64,000 bases of DNA from Patiria pectinifera (taxonomy: Eukaryota > Echinodermata > Asteroidea > Valvatida > Asterinidae): positions 12,214,001-12,278,000 of the forward strand of contig CM057136.1 of assembly GCA_029964075.1 (NCBI GenBank), read 5' to 3'. The notes beneath the pieces were generated by a model, which ran no database searches, was not told where the DNA came from, and saw nothing but the letters and a program-made list of their open reading frames with translations. Shown here in pieces: positions 12,201-21,200 of the stretch (positions are counted from its first letter, which is position 1; each line of letters starts with the position of its first letter). Both the position numbers and the translations under genes were made by a program.

Positions 12201-15200
12201 GCCGCTCCAAGCGGCTGCTTCGCGACTCCGACGGCCGGCGTCCCTGCGACGCCTTACTTGACGACCTGCCGACTTTCAGCTCGTCGTAAGGGATCGTCTC
12301 CTTGCTGTGGTAGTCCTTCCCATGATGCCTGCGGTTCTTCTCGTTCCGGTGATTTGGCAACGTCCGGCTAGGCGACGCATTCCGCTGTCTCCGCTCTTGA
12401 CTGCCCTCCCTCTGGCTTTTGGGAAAAGCGGGCTGATTCTGATAGATCGGAGGGTCTCTCTCCCACCGCCTGTCCGGTGAAGACGACGATCGATTCCGAT
12501 TACCCATCGCAATCTCTTCGTAATCTGGCACGTGCTGTTGTTGTCCGTTGACATCCTCTTGGCCTTGGAGGAAAAGGCTCTCCGGAACTGAGTTTTGAAT
12601 GCTTCCGTTGTCGTCGTCGTCAGAGAAATCCAGATCATCTTGGTAGTCATTGTAAGCTGAGAACCGGAGCGAGTCGGTGAAAGATTCTGCCTCAACAGGA
12701 AAATCTTCAGAGGAAACAGAAAAACAAAAAACATTACAGACGCCACAAGAAAAGGGTGCTTTACACTAATCAAAAGCCCCTCGACCACAACTGTTCCTAT
12801 AACTTGACACCATCTTTAAACATCTGGTTCTGTGGGACCATATTTAGTAACGTCCCCACTGATTAGTGCAGGTAATTCCGATCTTGATCTATAGCACCCA
12901 AATTAGATGGGCATCTTCAAGGTCTAACAGGCAAGGTATCCATCAACTTTTCCAGACTCACAACAATAAATTACATTTATCGGTGGTTGTTCCAATGGCA
13001 CCAAATGAATGACACCCACACAAATTGATATACCCCCCCCCAAAAAAAAAAGTTGCTTGTTTTCACTTTGGATCACAAGCTTTGAGATTTAATTCTGTCT
13101 AAAAATTATGGCTTAATCATCCCTGATTTTCTATGGCAATTCTTCTATTCCTCTAGATGGCTTAAGGTTTACCTTGACCAAACTTGCGTGACGTGTTTGC
13201 CTTCAGACGCATCGCCATCTGAAACTTGTGCTGGGACTGGCAGAGCTGGAGCATGTACCGCCCTCTGTTGGCGGGAACAAAAACAACATGAACATGAACC
13301 GAGACCGAGTTTTTAGCAATTTAGCCAACAAGACTTTTAGCAAGTAGCTGTTTTGTACAGCAAAGATATTTTTGTGTTTGGTCCCAGATAATCCTAGGTA
13401 ATGTTAGGGGAGTCAGAGATCAAGGGTTGCCGATACAATACAGATGTATTCCTTGTAGGCAGGGGTCGTAACCTCTTGTCCAGAACCACTGTTTTGGCCT
13501 TTTGACATTTACAAATATGTGGGAGAACACTGACAAGAGACCTTTAAGCATCTAGAATGGCTACCAGTAGGGATACGGTCAGTGGTAAAAAATTTTCTAT
13601 TTCAATCAGAACAACTGATTTAAAGATGTACTGTCTGCACTTCTTTCAAATTACACCACAAAAACAGATTGCTTTTTCACTTTTTAATGAGACATTGACC
13701 GCAAAAAAATCTGTCAGATTGATATATACAGATGGGGGAAATGAAATTAATATCTACTTACTTTTTGTAGTTCTCGGTGTAATGGATGTATTTACTGCTA
13801 GTTCCGTCATTTGCCTCAACGGAAAACTTCTTTCTCTATTTCGGAAAGAGAAACACGAAAAACGTTTTCTTTCAGATATGCTGTTCCGTTAATTTTCCAG
13901 ATATTCAAATTTTATATCAACGCATAAGTATAAATTGAAGTTATCTTGGGATCATTAATTTAAGTATGGGCAATTCCAGTGCTATGAAAGGAAGTGTAAT
14001 GTCCGTGACAGAGCCAAATAACCACGATATCTAATTAATGATTTAAAGAAATGATCCAAAACTCCTTGTCTGTAATCTCCTTGACCATTACTAGATGACA
14101 GCTGTATGAGATTTGAAAAGAAAAAGACCACATTTTCAGCTTCATTCACTGAGCTCTTAAAAGCTCTGTCACGGACATTATATAACGCTGGAATTATTAC
14201 TTAATTTTCAGATAACGAACATCAAAGCACGATTCAAATCTGTAATCCGTGGAGCATTGTTCTTATTTTATGATTTCAAGATTTCATCCGTCTTACATTG
14301 AACGCAATCTTCCTGGTCAGGTGCCATGGGTGTGCATGGATCTGTTGTCGCACACTGCCATGTTTCTCGTAGACGATGATGCCGCGGGTGCAGATACCCA
14401 GCCAGATGGAGGCGCTGGGATCCTTCTTACTGCGGGAGGCACGGTGGAAATGGATGCCGTACTCCTGTAGTTTCCTTGCTTCCTAGAGTTTTTAAAAAAA
14501 AATCAACATTCCAAAATCTTCACGGTTACAATCTTAGAACAACTTCACATCAAGGTTGAATTTTTTTAAAGTTGGTCTCCCGGTACTTTTTAAGTGTCAC
14601 CCTGAATACTCTATTTTTTTGGGTTAAATTGCTCTATTCGAGCAAAACAATAGCTATTCACTTTTGAATGAGACACCGAATGTAAAAACTCCACCCACAT
14701 TTAGTTATAGAATAATGAGTTTACAAATTTGCAGACCAGAAATTTTGTCCGTTTAAAAAAAAAGAGGCAAATTTGAAGGACAAAACCAAATTTGTTAAGC
14801 ACTTTACAAAAATGTCCAGAAAAATATTATTTTTTTCTTTTATTCTTACTAATTTTTGGCTAACATGCTTTTTCTGTTATTGAAATTCCGAACAGAAAGT
14901 GTATCGATGAAATATGAATATTCATATAACAGGACTCTAAACAAACATACCATCAAAAACTCCATCTCAGCTTGCAGCTCCCCCATGCCGGAGTGAGTGG
15001 CATGCATGGGGGGCAGGGACTGCCTGATCCGCGGCACCCCCACCGTATCAATGATCCCAGAGGGAACGTAGTGCTCCGGCAGAAAGTAGTTCCGGCTCAT
15101 GGTCTCGGCGTGGTAGTCCCCCATCTCGGCCTGCAGTGCCAGGGAGGCTAGCTGTAGAGCGGCCCGCTCGTCGCATCGCGTCCTTTCCTCCAGGATATCC

Positions 15201-18200
15201 CTCCGCAGCTGCAAGTAGTACTGGTGGCGGGTGAGTTGGTCCCTGCACAAAGACACAGTTTCATGTTACACAGGGCTATACTGGTTACCCGAGAATATTC
15301 CTTCATTGTAATAACCTCATGGGTCATTTTCTAAATTTGGGGTCCACTTTTTTTCTCCTGTCCCTGTTACATCTATGATTTTATAATGCTGATGCACTCC
15401 TAAATGCAGTTGTCCTCTAAGAATAGCAAATTACCAACCCATCAAATAAAAATCGATCGATACCTGAATAGCGATTTACAAAGTACCAAGGTAACAGGGA
15501 CCCAAGAAATGTCTCTCTATGGACCCTAAATTTAAAGAATAACTCACATGCATTTCCCACCTGATGGATGGTTCATCATGTGAATACGAATATGAAGCAA
15601 ATATGAGGCAACAGAACACTCCTAGTGGAATTTCCAGGAGTTCAAATGTGGTAAATTCCTGCAAATTTGCAGCAGGAACACTTGACTACTTTGTATTTGC
15701 ATTCAGGTAACCTGCTCTTAAAAGGCAACACTTTTGTTCTGCTGAAAAAGGCACATACACATCCACTGTGTTGACACTGTTAGATGATGGTGGCAGTGCA
15801 AAGTAATGGTGCCACTTGTCTGCTTTTATTGCATAGGAGAGTCATGTGGGAAACATTTACTACTCACTTCAACATGGCCGTGTTCTCCAGATAGAACTTG
15901 ATCCTGAAAAACAAGGTGAACTTGTCCCTAGCAACGACCTTCTTTGACCCCTTCTTGACCTCTTCCTTCCAGGAGTCTGGGCCCACCTTGAACAGCTTCA
16001 CGTCCGACTCCAGAAAAAAGTACTCCCCATCTGATATTAGATAAGATAATATCCAAACCCTTGAGTATTGGGTTTCAAATCATTATACTTGTATTCCGAC
16101 TTGTGCCTAATGTGTAAAAAGAGCTTAGAATGAAAACAAACATATTGAGCACGTGCCACAATTGTTGACTTTTGTTTTCAATTTAAGGTTTGATCAATAG
16201 TGCTAGGGTAGTCTTGGACCGACATGAATCAGATCCAGTCTTGAGAACTTTGGCACTGAGACCCGAGAATTTCTGAGTATACCTCATGCGTGCTGCATTC
16301 AAGCTAATGAGACCCGTGAGGCAAGCTCGGAATTTCTTGGATCTCAGTGCCAAAGTTCCCAAGACTGGCTTACCAGGGCTCGGGACCAGCTGTAGTAGGG
16401 GAACAAAATCCAATCAAGTCTCTTACCAAGAAATTTTTTATTGAAACTTGTTTTCACAATGAAATAAAATTTGTGATTGCTCAAGATGCAAAACCTGTCA
16501 CGTACCTTTAATGTAGGCTAGTCCAAAATACACCTTCTCGCTTAAGCCAATGTGGGAGGTCACGATGTCAAACATCTCTTGACCTTTGGTCCCGAGGTCA
16601 CACATGAGGTCAAGTCGGCGGCCGTTCAGGAGCACCACGGTGACCTTCTTGCGGTCAGGGGGGATTTTACCCGCTTTACACTGGACAAGAAAAGATGCCA
16701 ATGCAGAGGGGAAGACGGGTTTACTATTCAAAATGCTAACAGTAATTAAAGCGATGTGTAGATTTCAAACTTCTCCAATTGTTTTTCAAGATCACAACCA
16801 AAACATGCTCCCAACATGAGGGGATGTCACATCACAGTAAATTATTTTCTTTATAAATCAGAAACCAACAATACAACACAGCGACAGCACTTACCAGAAT
16901 GGAAGGGGACATGTCCAACGATTCGTTGGCAGTACTGCTCATCACTACAAACTCCGGTCCAAAAAATTTCTGTAAAAAAAATCAAAACAAAACGAAGTTC
17001 AAAATGACAGTGTCACATCAATCATGTCATCTCAATTTCTGTAAAGATGTGGATTTGAGAACTTTGATCTTTTGGTTTTTTTGGAGGGAGGGTGTTTAAG
17101 TATTATGATTGTAAGGAAGAAACTTTACGTACGTTACATTACAAATTTTTCATTAGAACTACAAAGCTGTCATTAAAACTTCCTACTGTTTGGACTTCTG
17201 TCATGAGTCACATTCCATCTGATTTTCAAATGATGCATCAGTTTTTTTGTTATACTTTTCCTACCTTGAGTTTCCTCTTTCCAGCTGGAGGATCCCTGGT
17301 ACCATTGCGTGCTGGCACCGCCTGGCCATTCACCGGTACCCGGTCAGGGGCTTTACCATTCTGCTGCCTGGGGGCGCTCTCCGCTCGCCGCAGCGATGAA
17401 GGCTTGGAAGTCGGTTGGGAGGAGGGGCCTGACGCGCGACGTTCCATCCCCTGAGGTTCGGCCCTGCGGTTGCGCGACCGGCCGCGGTCAGTTGACAGAG
17501 AGTCTGATGAGGCATACTGGTGCTGGTCAGGATAGAAACTCCCTAAAAATGCAACACATCAATTGAACAAAACACAAATGTGTTTTTAAAGCATTTTATA
17601 CCAAATTCTCAAAGCACTAAGGTTGTTCATCAGGCCATGCAAGCAGATTTCTGCAGCAGCTCGAGATCAGCGCAATCTGGTCACACCCCTCACAGGAGAC
17701 CCATTTCTACTCCTGGCTGGAGAGAGGCAATTGTAGTCAAGTGTCTTGCCCAAGAACACAAGAGAACACAAGCACCATATTCTAAAACAGGGCTTGAACC
17801 CACATACCATTGCACACGAGTTGAACCCTGTAACCACTGGACCAGGCACTGCTGTTACTAACACTCAATTTCCTCACAAACGCAAACATGTGTTTGAAAC
17901 TCTTAAAAAAAACTTAAACAGATGCTTACCCTCCTGAGCAGACTCCATCGAGGTCAATGACTTGAGTGACCTGGCCCTGACCTTTGGCTCATGACCTGCA
18001 TCGGCCTCACTGCCCTCGTCGCTTACAGTCCCCCCGTCGCTATGGTAACCGAGTAACGGTCTGCGGATGTCCAGATCCCGATGCCTGATGCCGAGCTGCT
18101 CCCTCAGCAGACGCAAGCGTTCCCGCCTCTCGTAGAGTCTGTCGTAAACCGCGTTGGTCTGAGGGTGCCGGCTCTCCCCCGATGGCGGCGAGCGTGTTTT

Positions 18201-21200
18201 TTTGCTGAATCGGTCTGTGGATCGGTCCCGTGACCTCGACCTCCCCCGCGACCTTTCCCTGGACCTGTCTCTCGATCTGGAACGGTCTCTCGATTGGGAC
18301 TGATCTCTGGATCCTTCCCCCGAGGCCAGCGTCGGGGTGAAAATGTCAGACAAGTGGTATGACCGGCCAGTCTCCTCTACTACCGTTGTCCTGTAAGTCC
18401 GGTGCGGTAGCTGGGACTCGCGTACTCCTCTCGCATCACCGTAACTATCTTGGGAGTCGACAGTGCTAGTGCTGATATTCGAAGGATGGTGCGCGGATCG
18501 CGAGCGGCTGTGATGGCTGCTGCCATCTGGGGGTTCGTGGTGGTAGTGACGACTGTCTTTAGCAGAGCGGGGCCGCTTGTTTGACGTAGCATTATTGTTG
18601 GAGTTTTGGTGATAGCCAGGCCTCTTGCTTGGACTCAAACGCCCTGCAAAGGAATCATTGCCAAGTTACTGATATCGCAATGTGATATGCATGTTGAACC
18701 ATTCAAAATAGTAAATGTGAAGGTTGTTGTCATTCTTGTGTTTTTCTAGGAAGTGTCAGGTATTAAATACATATTAGGCACAGCAATCTTTTTGTTATCC
18801 CAAGGTATAACAAGACCACGTCACAAATAAGTAAAAATGCCGACGTTTGGAAAATCACAAAAATCAGTACACTGCTTGTTCAATCAGGAACGCCTTGTAT
18901 CAGTTGCTCCCGGTCCATACATTATCAATACTGATTGTGGGGCGGGAACCAGCCTACCCAGCAAGAACAAAATTACTGTCACTAAATCAAACTTGTAAAG
19001 TATCATTTAATAACTAAACACTTGCAGATTTTTTTTGGGTCGCTGTCCCATTCAAAAGTGAATAACTTTCGTTTTTCTAGATAAATAGCAATTAATTATT
19101 TTTTCGGGATGAATCTCGAAAACAGAAACTTTAATCCCTCCGTTACTGTCAGTGATAGCCCAAACAGCGCCCTCAATGGGGAATGCACAGAGCAGATAGC
19201 CCGCTACCGGAGGCCAGACTTACATGGGCAGTATGCAGGAGAGCTGCAGGAGCAGGGCCGGAAATCTCGGAAACGGTAAGGAGGAGGGAAGTTTTGATAG
19301 AAGGGTTGCACGTCTTGGTAGGTGAGATACGGTAGGGCAAAGAAAGAGTCTTGAGACAACAGGGTGCACAGAGAGAAGAGGAGAGACAGCAGGTTATTAG
19401 TTTACCACACCAATAAAATAGAGAAAAGAAAGAAAAAGCTTAGTTGGTTAGTCCAAAAAAAACCACCACCAGTTGTGTTAAGCACTCAGAAACTGTGCAC
19501 AGAGTTTGTACTAACAATATTTGTTATAGCTGGCTCTCAACTAAATTTTGCTGAACGAATAAAGTGGCTAAGCTGCAATTTTTCTGCGTAGCTGCTTCCC
19601 GAAGTTACAACATCCCACAGAGTCTAGAATCACATAGCCTTGGTCTTCTTCTTCCCATCCCTTGAACTGAATATTTCTAGGTATTTTCCAGGAAAGAATG
19701 TTGCAACCTGACGCTACTTCAGCGGTTGTGTACAAAGTCTATGTAGAGTCAAGACAATTTTCTAAGTATTTCCTAACAAAATTGGAAATGTTTCTCAGTC
19801 CCAGATTCATGTCTCATCATCATTTTTGCAATGACTGACCTCCATTGAGATGATATATTAAGAAAAAAGCAGCGTCAGGTTGCAACATTCTTTCCATTTT
19901 CCAAAGTAATTGTAATTTATGCCCAAGCTTGAAATAAATTACATTTTGGATGAATAAGCTGTATTGTACAAACTGTTGGAAGAATTTACATTTAAAACTC
20001 TCTATGTGAGTAACTATTCTGAAAGGTGCAAAATGCGAATTGATAGGGGAAATTTTTTTTTTAAATTTTTTTTAGCTTACCCGAGTTTCTGTGGTGTTCC
20101 AGGGGCCCGCCATTCTGCACATAGGAGCCACTTCCGTTGAGAGGGTTACTGCTGTTGAGATCAGCATCCACCTCATCCCCAGGGCTGTATGGGTGCACCA
20201 GCTTGTCCAGCTACAATCAAGCGAGTAGATGAGTACAAGTTAGGACCAAGCAGAGATGTGCTCCTACAGTCAAGTGTGTTCGTCACACTTCAATGTGCTA
20301 CGGGTTTGTGAATCGTAATATCCGAATTTCTGACTACATACCTCATAGACACTGCCCATGACGATTCTGCTGAGTTTCATCACGTGGTGAGCGTACGGTA
20401 GCCCCGTGTGTGTCTGGCGTGCGTGCAGAGTACATGCCTGCAAAACAATACACAAATCAACAAAATTCAATTCGCCGGATGACTTCCTGGTAGAGTTTTA
20501 CGCTCAAAGTTATCCTCACCATTTAAAAGTACGGTGTGGCTTTGCTTTGTAATTGTGAACATGTAGTGTTGTGCATTTTTGAATAATTTAGTTTGATTTG
20601 ATGGAATACGGTATTTGACCACAGACACTGAGGTAAAAACCTTTTATGATTATATATTTGTTTTCAACTTAACTGACTAGCTGATATTTGGCATATTTTA
20701 AGGACGCAAATTACAGCTAACATTCCCCCCAGAAGCTATAAAAACATGTGTTAAAATCAGTTTCACTCAAAAAGACTTGGAACAGCACAGGTTCTCATTA
20801 TTATAGCAAAACTTTGTAGGGAGGAGCTGTGATTTACCTCTAGGATATGTATCAGCGCCACTCTAGCGTCAGCATTGGCGTTGGTCATGGCAAGCAGTAT
20901 GGACTGGAGGTCATGGGTCAACGTTGGCCTACTGCCTGCTGGGGTGGAATACTCTGCTGCCCAGAACAGGGTCATCCCAAGCGAGTAAACCAACATCTTC
21001 AAATAGGAAAAAGAAAGCAAAATTATCAATGAGTGAGCGATTTCATACAAAATGTTGTACAACAAACCTGTATACATTCTTTTTATTTTGTATAAGAGAA
21101 GCACAGTTTTGTATAGTAATATGGGCTATTTTTATTTTAGAGAGCAAAATGTTTAAATTTTGTTCGCATTTTGAAATGCAAATAAAGTGAAATTGCCGAC

